Below, piece after piece: positions 17,788 through 26,861 of a stretch of 64,000 bases of DNA (position 1 is its first letter; each line of letters begins with the position of its first letter). The stretch is from Acidimicrobiaceae bacterium (lineage in GTDB: Bacteria > Actinomycetota > Acidimicrobiia > Acidimicrobiales > RAAP-2), in contig PLZF01000096.1 in assembly GCA_003152015.1 (NCBI GenBank), positions 62,001-126,000 on the forward strand, in the 5' to 3' direction. The notes beneath the pieces were generated by a model. That model was not told the DNA's origin, made no database searches, and was given only the letters and a program-made list of their open reading frames with translations. A program made the translations under genes and the position numbers.

Positions 17788-18314
17788 GTCGGATGGGTCA
17801 GTCGGATCGACCCGTCGGACTGGGTAACAGAACAGTGAGCGACGGAATCAGACCCAAGTTCTCGGCTTGGGAGGCGCCGCCCAGACCCCGGCAGCCGCCG
17901 GAGTTCCTTGGGTCGGTTCATTCGGCCCGGTCGAAGGGTTCCGGTGCTCGCTCATGTCCATCTACCTTCCACTTCAACATGACTCGAAGGGCAGTGTCAC
18001 CCTGCCACTGGACCAATGCCGCCTAAGCCCCTCCTGAACGGAAGGTGTGAATGTCCGAAACAAGGAGAGCCCGGGGCCTGGTTGAGCAAGTCTCGGGGGA
18101 CGCATCAGCCCGAGGCTTCCGCAGGCGTCCACCGTGGTCGCCACGATCAACCGCCAACATCACGCTGACCGGCATGGCCGCCAAGTTCCTCCCTGCGTGG
18201 CGGCCGATTCGGACTGACCCGCTACCGAGTGGGAGCCGTGTCCTCAGCTGCACTAGTCGAAACGGGCGGTGCGGCGCGATCAAGTCGGCACGGCGAGGGT
18301 GGCCGAGCCTCTCC
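17788..18314. other. Intergenic stretch, no gene supported
   Basis: About 530 bases between the convergent M20 and PIG-L genes. Open frames on either strand show no recognisable motif and have no convincing start signals. The stretch includes one copy of a 15-base sequence (18074-18088) repeated on the far side of the PIG-L gene. It could hold decayed coding sequence. Confidence 0.4.
18074..18088 (+). repeat. Left copy of a 15-bp direct repeat flanking the PIG-L gene
   Basis: gggcctggttgagca occurs here and again at 19208-19222, in the same orientation, with the PIG-L gene between the copies. Confidence 0.6.
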
Positions 18315-19016
18315 TCAGACGCTGAACGACTGGAGGAGGACGGCGTACTCGCGGCCGGCCACCATGCCGCCGTAGCCGGCCATGTCGCGGAGGAACCGGT
18401 CGGGGTCGAAATCCTGACCGAGCCCGTCGATGTAGGCGCGGTGCTCCTCGAGGGAGGCCACCCCGCATTCGATGGTGTCACCGACGTCGACGAAGTGGGT
18501 GGCCGCCTGGCCTCCGGAGATGTAGACGGCGGAGATCCCCTGCCACGGGTCGCCCTCCTCGGCGAACATCCAGCGGTTGGCGGCGTCCCGGCAGGCGTCG
18601 AGAACGGCCACCCCGACGGCTCGGTGGTCGGAGTGGTTCACCGAGCCGCTCTCGCCCCAGGTGAGGTCGAAGTTCATGCCGAAGACCACCTCGGGCCGGA
18701 GGCGACGGAGGGCACCGGCAATGTCGCGACGCAGACCGAGGCCGTACTCGACGGAGCCGTCGGGGTGGCCGAAGAACTCCACGTGGTCGACACCGACCGC
18801 GGCGGCGCTCCGTCGCTGCTCCTCCCGGCGAAGGGGACCGCACTCGCCGGGAGCCAACCCGTCGATGCCGACCTCGCCGCTGGTGACCAGGACGTAGGAG
18901 ACCTGCTTGCCCTGGCTGGTGAAGCGGGCGATGGCGCTGGCCATCCCGTACTCGAGGTCGTCAGGGTGGGCCACCACCGCGACCGCCCGCTCCCATGCTT
19001 CCGGCACTGGCTCCAT
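18315..19016 (-). CDS. PIG-L / LmbE family deacetylase
   Basis: A 233-residue zinc-dependent de-N-acetylase. The metal motif AHPDDLEYG lies near residue 16, and the second ligand region is NHSDHRAVG, with FFGHPDGSVEYG between. The family includes MshB (mycothiol), Mca-type amidases and deacetylases of GlcNAc-type substrates. Nothing nearby identifies the substrate; no mshA or mshC is present. It is isolated between long non-coding stretches, which is unusual for this dense window. Confidence 0.87.
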   Translation of the reverse strand: MEPVPEAWERAVAVVAHPDDLEYGMASAIARFTSQGKQVSYVLVTSGEVGIDGLAPGECGPLRREEQRRSAAAVGVDHVEFFGHPDGSVEYGLGLRRDIAGALRRLRPEVVFGMNFDLTWGESGSVNHSDHRAVGVAVLDACRDAANRWMFAEEGDPWQGISAVYISGGQAATHFVDVGDTIECGVASLEEHRAYIDGLGQDFDPDRFLRDMAGYGGMVAGREYAVLLQSFSV

Positions 19017-19398
19017 GACCTACCTCCGAGGCTCGACGGCATCATCGTATGAGGTCCCCACCACCGGACGGGCAGCCTGGCTCGGCGGCACATTTTCCCC
19101 CGGGACCTAGGACCCAGGCAAGGATCTCACAGGCGATCTCCGTGCACGGGTGCTCTGGGCCGGGGCAGCTCCTGGCCGGGGCCCTCTCTGCCGCAGGTGG
19201 CCGTGACGGGCCTGGTTGAGCAGCCCGGGCGGGGGTGTTCGGGACTGCACGGGGGACAAGAGCCGAGAGAGGGTGGATACAGGGCACCTGGTTGCGATCA
19301 GCTCGGCAACCGCGTGGGGAACCCCGCCTCCTCGGCCTGATGGTGAAGCCTGGAGCCCGACCGATGCGCCGGTACACCTCCGGCGTACGGTTTCCCCT
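19017..19398. other. Intergenic stretch upstream of the RecQ-PRTase gene
   Basis: About 380 bases between divergent genes. The helicase frame is open through the right half (from 19216), but that part has no family similarity, so it is treated as leader. It contains the second copy of the 15-base direct repeat (19208-19222). No clear promoter hexamers were identified. Confidence 0.4.
19208..19222 (+). repeat. Right copy of the 15-bp direct repeat
   Basis: Identical to 18074-18088, about 1.13 kb away. Both copies lie outside recognised coding sequence. Confidence 0.6.
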
Positions 19399-21528
19399 AT
19401 GACCATCGCAGACGGTTCGACCCTTCGCCCTGAGGCCGAGCAGCTCCTTCGTGCATTGGCGGGGGATCACGCCCGTTTGCGGGAGGATCAGTGGGATGCC
19501 ATCGAAGCCCTCGTCATCGGACACCGAAGGGCGCTGGTCGTCCAGCGGACCGGCTGGGGCAAGTCGGCGGTGTACTTCGTCGCCACTGCGCTCCTCCGCC
19601 GGCGCGGGGCGGGACCAACCGTCATCGTCTCCCCCCTCTTGGCCCTCATGCGAAACCAGGTCGTCGCCGCAGAACGGGCGGGCATCCATGCTGCCACGAT
19701 CAACTCGACGAACACCGAAGAGTGGGACAAGGTCTACGAGCTCGTCGAGCGTGGTGAGATCGATGTGCTCCTCTTGTCCCCCGAGCGACTGAACAATCCC
19801 GAATTCCGGGACGAGGTGCTTCCGCGACTGGCCGAATCGTGCGGCTTGCTCGTGGTGGACGAAGCGCACTGCATCTCGGACTGGGGGCACGATTTCCGAC
19901 CCGACTACCGGCGGCTCAGGACGTTCCTCCCGCAGCTCCCCGCTGGCACCCCTGTCCTCGCCACCACGGCCACGGCCAATACGAGGGTGGTGGAGGACGT
20001 GGCTGACGTACTTGGCCTCGGGCGGGAGTCATCCGACGTGCTCGTCCAGCGGGGGTCCCTCGATCGCGAGAGCCTCCACCTGGCGGTGCTGCGGCTGCCA
20101 GACCACGCCCACCGTCTGTCGTGGCTGGCCGATCACCTGAATGACTGGGACGGTTCGGGGATCATCTACACGCTGACCGTGGCGGCCAGCCACGACGTCG
20201 CGGAGTTCCTGCGAAGTGCCGGGCACGAGGTGCTCGCCTATTCGGGGGGCACCGGGGCAGATGAGCGGCTGGCGGCAGAACAGGCGCTGATCGACAACAA
20301 GGTCAAGGCACTGGTGGCCACGTCTGCGCTCGGCATGGGGTTCGACAAGCCTGACCTAGAGTTCGTCGTCCATCTCGGCGCGCCGCAATCACCGGTGGCG
20401 TACTACCAACAGGTTGGTCGAGCGGGCCGTGGAACCGAGCGGGCAGACGTGATCCTCATCCCCGGCGACGACGACGAAGCCATCTGGCGGTACTTCGCCA
20501 GCGTCGGGTTCCCTCCGGAGGACCAGGTGCGGGAGGTCATTGCTGCTCTCGCCGAATCGGACGGGCCGATAAGCACGAATGGCCTGGAGGCCCTCGTCGA
20601 CCTGAGCCGTTCCCGATTGGAGACGATGCTCAAGGTCTTGGACGTGGATGGCGCGGTTCGCCGGGTACGGGGTGGTTGGCAAGCAACTGGGGAGGCGTGG
20701 GAGTACGACGCCGATCGTTACCAGCGTGTCGCAGAAGTTCGCCGCAAGGAACAACAGGCGATGCGCGAGTACCTGGGCACTGACCAGTGCCGTATGGAGT
20801 TCCTGCGTGTCCAGCTCGACGATGCGGAGGCCACCGTGTGCGGCAGGTGTGACAACTGCGATGACCTCCACCTCCGTTCGGAGACAGCGGCGTCGTCCGT
20901 GGAAGCGGCTCGGGAGCGTATTGCGAGGCCGGGAGTAGTCATCGAGCCAAAGAGGATGTGGCCGTCGAACATGGGTGCGATCGGCGTCGACGTGAGAGGA
21001 CGAATCGATCCCGGTGAGGGTGCCGAGCCGGGCCGGGTCCTGACCAGGCTGACCGACATCGGGTTCGGACCAGCGGTCCGCAAGCTATTGGCAGAGACCG
21101 CACCTGACGGTCCGGTGGACGAGGGCTTGTTCCAGGCGGTGATCAAGGTCCTGTCCCAGTGGAAGGACGAGTGGCCGGAGCGCCCGTCTGCCGTGGTCAG
21201 CGTCGGATCGAACCGTCGTCCGCTGCTCGTCACGAGCTTGGCCAGCCAACTGGCGGAAGTGGGTCGGCTGCCGTATCTGGGGGAGGCAGCGCACCATGGG
21301 ATGTCGGCAAGAGGCGGCGCCAACAGCGCTCACCGACTGCGCAACGTGTGGAGTGCGTACGGACCGTCCTCTGCAGTTGAGAGCAGATTGCCTGAAGTCT
21401 CCGGTCGGGCCGTGTTGCTGGTCGATGACTTCATCGACACGGGCTGGACGATGACCGTAGTGGCACGACACCTGAGGCTCAGAGGCATCGACCAGGTCTA
21501 TCCCCTGGCGCTCGCTGCCGTCCGATAG
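19399..21528 (+). CDS. RecQ-family DNA helicase fused to a phosphoribosyltransferase-like domain
   Basis: About 709 residues. The N-terminal part is a full RecQ helicase: Walker A TGWGKS (residues 51-56), VDEAHCISDWGHDFRPDY (about 153-170, the RecQ signature), and ALGMGFDKPDLEFVVHLG...YYQQVGRAGRG. A RecQ-type zinc site follows with Cys near 464, 481, 484 and 487. From about residue 575 to the end the sequence changes to a PRTase fold: SAVVSVGSNRRPLL, then LLVDDFIDTGWTMT (about 673-686), the PRPP-binding loop. No HRDC domain is seen. It is probably a 3'-5' helicase; what the ComF-like PRTase part binds is unknown. The ATG at 19399 is chosen because the upstream frame is unconserved. Confidence 0.9.
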   Translation: MTIADGSTLRPEAEQLLRALAGDHARLREDQWDAIEALVIGHRRALVVQRTGWGKSAVYFVATALLRRRGAGPTVIVSPLLALMRNQVVAAERAGIHAATINSTNTEEWDKVYELVERGEIDVLLLSPERLNNPEFRDEVLPRLAESCGLLVVDEAHCISDWGHDFRPDYRRLRTFLPQLPAGTPVLATTATANTRVVEDVADVLGLGRESSDVLVQRGSLDRESLHLAVLRLPDHAHRLSWLADHLNDWDGSGIIYTLTVAASHDVAEFLRSAGHEVLAYSGGTGADERLAAEQALIDNKVKALVATSALGMGFDKPDLEFVVHLGAPQSPVAYYQQVGRAGRGTERADVILIPGDDDEAIWRYFASVGFPPEDQVREVIAALAESDGPISTNGLEALVDLSRSRLETMLKVLDVDGAVRRVRGGWQATGEAWEYDADRYQRVAEVRRKEQQAMREYLGTDQCRMEFLRVQLDDAEATVCGRCDNCDDLHLRSETAASSVEAARERIARPGVVIEPKRMWPSNMGAIGVDVRGRIDPGEGAEPGRVLTRLTDIGFGPAVRKLLAETAPDGPVDEGLFQAVIKVLSQWKDEWPERPSAVVSVGSNRRPLLVTSLASQLAEVGRLPYLGEAAHHGMSARGGANSAHRLRNVWSAYGPSSAVESRLPEVSGRAVLLVDDFIDTGWTMTVVARHLRLRGIDQVYPLALAAVR

Positions 21529-21573
21529 GGGCGACGCGTCCGCGAGGGCGGCTCCAGATGTTCCCGCCCGCTC

Positions 21574-23208
21574 TTAGACACTCGGCCTGTACTCGCCGAA
21601 CACACCTCGCAGTACATCGGAAACCTCGCCCAAAGTGGCCATCCGAACCAGCGCCACCTTCATCGGCACCAGCAGGTTCTGTGTCCCTCGGGCGGCGGCC
21701 TCCACATCGAGGAGAGCAGCGTCGACCCCGGACTGGTCCCGTTCCGCCCTCACCGCCTTCACCGACGCCACCTGTGACCGCTGCAACTCCTCGTCGATGG
21801 GGAACACTTCGGCGGGATCGTTGGTCTCGTCGACGTACTTGTTCACGCCGATGACGATCTTCTCGTTGTCGTCGATGGCCTTGGCATAGGCATAGGCGGC
21901 CTGTTCGATCTCACCCTGCATGTACTGAGCCTCAATGGCGTCCACCGCCCCACCCATGGCGTCGATCCGCTCGAGGTACTCCCAGGCCCCCTTCTCCACT
22001 TCGTCGGTCAACGACTCGACAAACCACGACCCGGCGAGAGGGTCGACGGTGTCGGCGATTCCCGATTCGTACCCCACAATCTGCTGGGTCCGCAGAGCGA
22101 TCTTTGCCGCCTTCTGAGTGGGTAGTCCAAGGGCTTCGTCGAAGCCGTTGGTGTGCAGGCTCTGGGTGCCGCCCAAGGCGGCGGCCATGGCCTGGATGGC
22201 GACCCGGACGATATTGTTCTCGGGTTGCTGGGCGGTGAGGGTGGAGCCACCCGTTTGGGTATGGAAGCGGAGCAGTGTGGACTTCACGTCCTTGGCCTCG
22301 AACCGCTCGGTCATGATCTTTGCCCACATCCGGCGAGCGGCCCGGTACTTGGCCACCTCTTCGAACAGATTGTTGTGGGCGTTCCAAAAGAAGCTGAGGC
22401 GGGGTGCGAATGCGTCGATATCCAACCCGGCGGCCAGGGCGGCATCGACGTAGGCGATGCCGTTGGCGATGGTAAAGGCAATCTCCTGCACGGCCGTGGA
22501 GCCCGCTTCGCGAATGTGGTACCCCGAGATAGAGATGGTGTTCCACGCGGGTAGGTGCTCGGCGCAGTAGGAGAACGTGTCGGTGACCAGACGCATCGAC
22601 GGGCGGGGCGGATAGATGTAGGTCCCCCGTGCCACGTACTCCTTCAGGATGTCGTTCTGAATGGTGCCACCGAGCAGCTTCGGGTCGACCCCGTTCTCTT
22701 CGGCCACCAATTGGTAGAAGAGCAAGAGAATGGCGGCGGTGGAGTTGATGGTCATCGACGTGGTGACCTCATCGAGCGGGAGGCCGGCCAACAACAGCCT
22801 CATGTCAGCCAACGAGTCGATGGCCACGCCAACCTTCCCCACTTCGCCCTCGGAGCGGGGATGATCCGAATCGAGCCCCATCTGGGTGGGGAGGTCGAAC
22901 GCACACGAAAGCCCGGTCTGTCCGGCCCCGAGGAGGAACTTGAACCTCTCATTGGTCGCGGTGGCATCACCGAACCCGGCGTACTGCCTCATGGTCCACA
23001 GGCGCCCCCTGTACATGTCGGGGCGGATCCCCCGGGTATAGGGGTAACTCCCCGGCTCGCCCAGCTGTTGGGTCGGATCCCAGCCGTCCAGATCGGCCGG
23101 GCCGTAGACCGGCCGGATCTCGATCCCCGAGTCGGTGCGTCGCTCAGCGGGGTTGGTCGGCGTGGGGGGCGTGGTGGGGGGCGTCGTGGGCGTGGTCTTC
23201 GGTGCCAT
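21574..23208 (-). CDS. Methylmalonyl-CoA mutase-type acyl-CoA mutase, large (catalytic) chain
   Basis: A 544-residue TIM-barrel chain. Motifs include [84 protein letters not shown] and [22 protein letters not shown]. There is no C-terminal B12-binding domain (DxHxxG), so it needs a separate small subunit, which is not in the window. This two-chain form is common in actinobacteria. The start carries a Thr/Pro-rich leader ([15 protein letters not shown]) unrelated to the fold. It probably isomerises methylmalonyl-CoA and succinyl-CoA; other acyl-CoA mutases share the architecture. Confidence 0.92.
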   Translation of the reverse strand: MAPKTTPTTPPTTPPTPTNPAERRTDSGIEIRPVYGPADLDGWDPTQQLGEPGSYPYTRGIRPDMYRGRLWTMRQYAGFGDATATNERFKFLLGAGQTGLSCAFDLPTQMGLDSDHPRSEGEVGKVGVAIDSLADMRLLLAGLPLDEVTTSMTINSTAAILLLFYQLVAEENGVDPKLLGGTIQNDILKEYVARGTYIYPPRPSMRLVTDTFSYCAEHLPAWNTISISGYHIREAGSTAVQEIAFTIANGIAYVDAALAAGLDIDAFAPRLSFFWNAHNNLFEEVAKYRAARRMWAKIMTERFEAKDVKSTLLRFHTQTGGSTLTAQQPENNIVRVAIQAMAAALGGTQSLHTNGFDEALGLPTQKAAKIALRTQQIVGYESGIADTVDPLAGSWFVESLTDEVEKGAWEYLERIDAMGGAVDAIEAQYMQGEIEQAAYAYAKAIDDNEKIVIGVNKYVDETNDPAEVFPIDEELQRSQVASVKAVRAERDQSGVDAALLDVEAAARGTQNLLVPMKVALVRMATLGEVSDVLRGVFGEYRPSV

Positions 23209-23238
23209 ATGTGACAGGTTACGGTTTCCGGAGCCTGA

Positions 23239-24132
23239 GGTTCACCGGGGCTTCGTTGGGGAAGGCAGGTCGCTTCGCATGCGCTGGCCACCCCAGACGA
23301 TCCAAGGCAGCCAGGATCCAGACTCCAACCCGGGACGACGGGTCCGATCGGTCCGACCGGATTAATCGGCCTGCCCGGGGCGACGGGTGCGACCGGGGCG
23401 ACGGGTGCGACCGGGGCGACGGGGCCGAGCGGGGCGACGGGAATAACCGGAGCTACCGGAGCGACGGGTGCGCCAGGACCAGCCGGACGCAGCCTGCTGA
23501 GTGGGACCGGTGCTCCTCCAAGCACATTGGGAAGCGACGGTGACGTGTACGTCGACACCCAAGCAGGCAAGCTCTACGGTCCCAAGGCCTCCGGGGTTTG
23601 GCCTGCATGGCTCAGCCTCGTCGGCCCGGCCGGTCCTCCCGGAACCACCGGAGCAACCGGTCCCAGTGGTGCCGCCGGGCCGACCGGTCCCAGTGGGTCA
23701 GGGGCAACATTCGAGTCTTCCGGACAGGTGACTCTCGACCCGACTGTCATCGGTCCCAGCGCCTATCTCCCATTATCCGGCTACCTCGCGGCTCAGCCCA
23801 CGCCCCTTCCTGGGGGGACCGCCGGCACGGCCCTGGAATAAGTGCTTCCGAAGGCCGAAACCTTCACCGGCATCACGTTGCAGTTGATAACGCTGATTCC
23901 ACCCCTCCTCGACGAAATCGTAACGGCAACCCTTTACGACGGTTTCATTCCGGTGTTCATATGTCCTCTCGTAATACCTTTTTTTATACCCCCCGGCGTG
24001 CCAGTTTCAGCCAGTTGTACTGGGTCGGCCCCGTTTGCCGCTCAAGACGCCGGCTACGTCGGTCTCTCCATGAGTAGCGGACTCCCTGGGACGCAGCTCT
24101 TTGCCGCCACGGTGGGCCTCGCCACCTCGTAA
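23239..24132 (+). pseudogene. Broken collagen-like (Gly-X-Y repeat) protein gene
   Basis: One frame is open from 23239 to 24132 except for a TAA at 23839-23841. It encodes about 20 Gly-X-Y triplets (GATGATGATGA..., from 23341), a [19 protein letters not shown] module common in bacterial collagen-like proteins, a second Gly-X-Y run, then after the stop a hydrophobic C-terminal domain (PKAETFTGITLQL ... GLSMSSGLPGTQLF). No ATG, GTG or TTG occurs in frame before the first collagen run; the first is TTG at 23527. A GTG directly after the TAA could restart. The 3' part is visibly less GC-rich than its neighbours, hinting at transfer. Confidence 0.7.
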
Positions 24133-24242
24133 CCATCATTGGTTCATCAGGTCCGCAGCGCGACACCGGACCCCGAAGCGCTTGGGGCGGAGACCCGACC
24201 CTGAACCCGAGCAGCCGTCACCCGATCCGCACGTAGATACGT

Positions 24243-25433
24243 CTACGATCCGGCGGGTGGCGCCACCACGTGAGGCATACACAGTTCGTCGTATTCGGCG
24301 ATCACTATCTCACCGGCATTGGGACCACAGGTCGGGCAGTTGGGATCGCGATGAACCTTAAAGGTCCGAAAGCTCTGCTCGAGGGCGTCATAGGCCATCA
24401 GCCTTCCCTGAAGGGTCTCACCCAGGCCGAGAAGGATCTTCACAGCTTCGATGCCTTGCAGCGAACCGATGATCCCGCACAGCACACCCAGCACACCAGC
24501 TTCTGAGCAACTGGGGGCCAGTTCGGCCGGAGGCGGCTCGGGGATCATGCAGCGGTAACACGGGCCCACGTACGGGTTGAACACGGTGGCCTGACCCTCG
24601 AACCGGAAGATCGACCCGTGGACCACCGGGATTCGCTTCACCAGGGAGGCATCGTTGACCAGGTATCGGGTCGGGAAGTTGTCGGTCCCGTCCACGATGA
24701 CGTCGTACCCGTCGATGATGTCGAGGACGTTGTCGGCCCCGAGCCGGACGTCGTAGGTGACCACATTCACGTCGGGGTTCATCAACGTCAGAGTCTTCTT
24801 GGCCGAGTCGACCTTCCGATCACCGATCCGGTCGGTGTTGTGCAGGATCTGGCGTTGAAGGTTTGAGGCATCGACCACGTCCATGTCGATGATGCCGATG
24901 GTCCCCACGCCGGCCGCTGCCAGGTACAGGGCAGCCGGTGACCCAAGGCCCCCGGCGCCGAGCAACAACACCTTCGAATCGAGCAGTTTCAGCTGGCCAG
25001 CCTCACCGATCTCGGGCAGGAGCAGATGGCGTTGGTAGCGGTTCCGCTGTTCGGAAGTGAGCGATCGGGGTGCCGACCACTCCCGCCCCTCATCCTTCCA
25101 ACGATTGAATCCCCCGATGACCGAAGCCACATCGGTATAGCCCAGTTCTTGAAGCGTCTTCGCCGCGAATGCCGAGCGGGTCCCGCCGGCGCAGTACACC
25201 ACCAGATGGGATGACTTGTCGGGGATCCGCCCCTCCACCGAGGTCTCGAGGGTGCCACGCGGGATGTGAACCGCCCCAGGGAGTGCACCCTGTTCATACT
25301 CATCGGGCTCACGCACGTCTAGCACCACTGCCTTATCGGCAGACAGCTCCTGTTCGGCCTGGGCAGGGTCGATCTCCCGCACCGCCGCCTTGGCCTCGGC
25401 CAACATCTCTCTGAAGGTAGGCACAGCAACCAC
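24243..25433 (-). CDS. Rhodanese-MoeB/ThiF fusion: sulfur-carrier adenylyltransferase
   Basis: About 396 residues. Residues 1-120 form a rhodanese domain (VVLDVREPDEY; active loop CAGGTRS with Cys near 81). Residues ~125-396 form an E1-like adenylyltransferase: RYQRHLLLPEIGEAGQ, GAGGLGSP (about 159-166), DMDVVDASNLQRQ, the CSEAGVLGVLCG loop, and zinc Cys pairs CYRC and CPTC. It would activate the C-terminal Gly-Gly of MoaD/ThiS/CysO-type carriers and supply persulfide sulfur. In MoeZ/MOCS3 the rhodanese is C-terminal; here the order is reversed. Start GTG at 25433 or 25424 is unresolved. Confidence 0.9.
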   Translation of the reverse strand: MVAVPTFREMLAEAKAAVREIDPAQAEQELSADKAVVLDVREPDEYEQGALPGAVHIPRGTLETSVEGRIPDKSSHLVVYCAGGTRSAFAAKTLQELGYTDVASVIGGFNRWKDEGREWSAPRSLTSEQRNRYQRHLLLPEIGEAGQLKLLDSKVLLLGAGGLGSPAALYLAAAGVGTIGIIDMDVVDASNLQRQILHNTDRIGDRKVDSAKKTLTLMNPDVNVVTYDVRLGADNVLDIIDGYDVIVDGTDNFPTRYLVNDASLVKRIPVVHGSIFRFEGQATVFNPYVGPCYRCMIPEPPPAELAPSCSEAGVLGVLCGIIGSLQGIEAVKILLGLGETLQGRLMAYDALEQSFRTFKVHRDPNCPTCGPNAGEIVIAEYDELCMPHVVAPPAGS

Positions 25434-25633
25434 TATCCTTGTTCGGCGGAGGTGAACCGGTCGTGACCGGCCCTCCACACTCCTCAACTTCGATCCGACA
25501 CAGGTATAAACCCTACCAGCGGGGTCAACATTCCCGTCTTTGGGAGTTCCAGCACCGGCACGGGCTCCGATCACCAGGCCAGCGGTCCCGATCCGGGTGT
25601 CGGGTGACGGTGGCGTCGGACAATGATGTCGAC

Positions 25634-26233
25634 ATGGAACTGAGCGAGGCGGTCCGGCGGCGCCGGATGACCAGGAACTTCTCCGGTCGGCAGCTGCCTT
25701 CGGGCTTATTGGATTCGATGCTGGCCGACGCCCTACGAGCACCGTCGGCCGGCAATACCCAAGGCCGGGAGTTCGTCATCCTCGAAGGACCAGCTGAGAC
25801 GGCGCGGTACTGGGAGGCCACCACCGATGAAGTGTGGCGTTCCACCTCGCGGCGAATTGAGGGTCTATCTCGGGCCCCGGTCGTCGTACTGCCCTTTGTG
25901 GATCCCGAGGCCTACGTGTCCCGGTATCGCGAGCCTGACAAAGCCCGAAGCGACGGTGCGGAGGTCGAATGGGTGGTGCCTTTCTGGTTTGTGGACGCCG
26001 CCTACGCCGTCATGGCCCTTTTGCTCCGGGCAACCGACGAGGGAATCGGCGCTACCTTCCTCGGCAATTTCCGGGGTGAGTCCGCCCTGCGCTCGGCTCT
26101 CGGCGTTCCCGACCGGTACCGGTGGCTCGGGGCAGTGCTGCTGGGTGAGGCGGCCCAACCCGATCCACCGTCTTCGTCGCTCTCTCGCCAAAGCCGGCCG
26201 ATCGTCGACGTCGTCCACCGTGGGCGCTGGTAA
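25634..26233 (+). CDS. Nitroreductase-family flavoprotein
   Basis: A 199-residue protein with the nitroreductase fold pattern: ELSEAVRRRRMTRNFSGRQLPSGLLDSML, then ALRAPSAGNTQGREFVIL (FMN phosphate site), and a late GIGATFLGNF with LGVPDRYRWLGAVLLGEA. Such enzymes use FMN or F420 with NAD(P)H. Substrate is unknown. It is divergent from the rhodanese-MoeB gene. The frame is open upstream to 25439, but homology begins at the ATG chosen. Confidence 0.85.
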   Translation: MELSEAVRRRRMTRNFSGRQLPSGLLDSMLADALRAPSAGNTQGREFVILEGPAETARYWEATTDEVWRSTSRRIEGLSRAPVVVLPFVDPEAYVSRYREPDKARSDGAEVEWVVPFWFVDAAYAVMALLLRATDEGIGATFLGNFRGESALRSALGVPDRYRWLGAVLLGEAAQPDPPSSSLSRQSRPIVDVVHRGRW

Positions 26234-26328
26234 GCCAGCTTGGTCGACATGGACGGCGTACGGCGTCCTTGTTCCAGCGCCAGCTACGCTCGAATCAGGC
26301 GTGAACATGATCAAACGGGGGTTCCTTG

Positions 26329-26630
26329 ATGACCTACCAGCCCGTTTTTGAATCGGCCGCCCAGGCCTTCGTCGACGCCACCGCCAAACCGCCAAACCGC
26401 CAATCCGCTCGACCTGATCGACTTGGCCCATCGAAGAGGAACGGGCTCCTACAAGAAGTTCGCCTCGGGCTACTTTCTGACAACTGCCGCCATGCGGTGG
26501 TTCTGGGACCACCATGCGACCGACTCGGCTCAACGCGCCGAGATCACCGCCTCCCCGTTGATGGCCACTTTCGAGCAGCTGGCGGGTCTACCCCCCGCCA
26601 TTCTTGCTGGCCACGACCACCCTTCATCGG
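26329..26630 (+). pseudogene. Relic of an alpha/beta-hydrolase (HSL-type esterase) gene
   Basis: An intact-looking start (ATG with a GGGGG ribosome site) encodes MTYQPVFESAAQAFVDATAKPP, the usual N-terminus of actinobacterial fold-3 esterases. The frame then shifts, and about 20 bases later a different frame gives GSYKKFASGYFLTTAAMR and the following EITASPL...LAGLPPAIL, a segment that normally lies near residue 200-260. The HGGG oxyanion and GDSAG nucleophile regions are missing, and the C-terminus with the catalytic His is lost. A large internal deletion plus a frameshift explains this. A cccaaaccg-type short duplication marks the junction. Confidence 0.7.
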
Positions 26631-26861
26631 GCCCTCCACGGAGATTGACACGCTCTGATCGCTTCGAGTGATCGGCCAACCGGAGGTAGTACCTGGCGGG
26701 CGATTGCCGCGGGAGGAGAATCTGCCTCGACCCCGAGTAGGTAACTGGCCAGGTGCTCGGCAAGGTCGGATCGGCACCCTGTGCAGGTCAACTCGGTGCT
26801 TGGCGGTTCGCCATTTCAGAACTGATCAATGCACCTCCATACCTGCACTCGGGAGGTACCC

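Noticed and set aside
18051-19052. 333-codon plus-strand ORF over the PIG-L gene
   Set aside because: The minus strand has clear AHPDD and NHSDH motifs; the plus frame has none.
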